Shown one piece after another: positions 49,230-49,266 of a stretch of 49,266 bases of DNA (positions are counted from its first letter, which is position 1; each line of letters opens with the position of its first letter). This DNA comes from Lactiplantibacillus pentosus. Lineage in GTDB: Bacteria > Bacillota > Bacilli > Lactobacillales > Lactobacillaceae. Both the position numbers and the translations under genes were made by a program. The notes under the pieces were generated by a model. That model ran no database searches. It was not told where the DNA came from and saw nothing but the letters and a program-made list of their open reading frames with translations. The stretch is from the NCBI RefSeq assembly GCF_003641185.1, contig NZ_CP032758.1:1-49266 (forward strand), in the 5' to 3' direction.

Positions 49230-49266
49230 GTCGAAAAGTCGAGTTAAACGCATACATAGGTTTAGT

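Noticed and set aside
1..49266. CRISPR array or cas genes, rRNA, complete tRNA
   Set aside because: No regularly spaced repeats with unique spacers, no Cas-like proteins and no complete structural RNA genes were seen.

Overview
This looks like a mosaic plasmid, or a large piece of one, from a member of the Lactobacillaceae. The evidence is the low-GC coding style with AGGAGG-type ribosome binding sites, the lactobacillar IS5/IS256/IS30/IS3/IS982 elements, a KxYKxGKxW/LPxTG mucus-binding-type adhesin, and several plasmid replication, partition and mobilization modules. No rRNA, tRNA, CRISPR array or housekeeping gene was found. The two ends may be adjacent in a circle (parAB at the right end, rep at the left end), but that cannot be shown from the window alone.

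Layout. (1) 1-1930: leader and gene of a prim-pol type replication initiator, with a candidate antisense RNA and a transcription attenuator. (2) 2236-5345: wreckage: a conjugation-type membrane gene split by IS5, a second IS5, a Rep_3-type initiator broken twice by IS5, and its iteron-like origin. (3) 6110-9431: a GC-rich island with a P-type cation ATPase and a small unknown gene. (4) 9446-12060: end of an unknown gene, then a MOBP-type mobilization cluster (mobC, relaxase, overlapping coiled-coil membrane protein) and an oriT-like region with a perfect 67-bp palindrome. (5) 12.2-14.3 kb: HigBA, a small tyrosine recombinase and a Phd/YafQ-type toxin-antitoxin pair. (6) 14.7-18.2 kb: Dps, then an ABC exporter with its TetR regulator. 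(7) 18.2-24.4 kb: an insertion-sequence graveyard. (8) 24.7-26.1 kb: YefM/YoeB next to a dead copy of the same recombinase. (9) 26.5-29.9 kb: a large cell-wall adhesin with one in-frame stop, plus a MarR regulator. (10) 30.2-32.4 kb: a serine resolvase, a decayed HD hydrolase and a type I toxin/antisense-RNA locus. (11) 32.7-37.4 kb: a class Ib ribonucleotide reductase operon nrdI-nrdE-nrdF'-nrdF under NrdR-like boxes. (12) 37.5-40.1 kb: IS3 fragment, resolvase, YitT membrane protein. (13) 40.6-43 kb: a second parAB module with its TGTAC-repeat centromere, a rep-type control leader without a rep gene, and a BRCT protein. (14) 43-47.6 kb: gene fragments, IS5, small genes and an IS256 copy. (15) 47.65-49.27 kb: the parAB module paired with the intact rep.

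How it works together. The intact replicon is rep plus the right-end parAB. The second parAB plus orphan leader appears to be a sibling replicon that lost its initiator. Maintenance is reinforced by three type II toxin-antitoxin pairs and one type I locus. Spread relies on the mob cluster, which would need a helper because the only conjugation gene seen is broken. Cargo includes cation transport, iron/oxidative stress protection (Dps), a drug-exporter-like ABC system, adhesion and deoxynucleotide synthesis.

The most unusual items are the first NrdF paralogue, which has lost the radical tyrosine and most metal ligands yet keeps an intact frame and the NrdE-binding tail; the two copies of a recombinase/toxin-antitoxin cassette with unrelated toxin-antitoxin genes inside near-identical borders; and the twin replication-control leaders.
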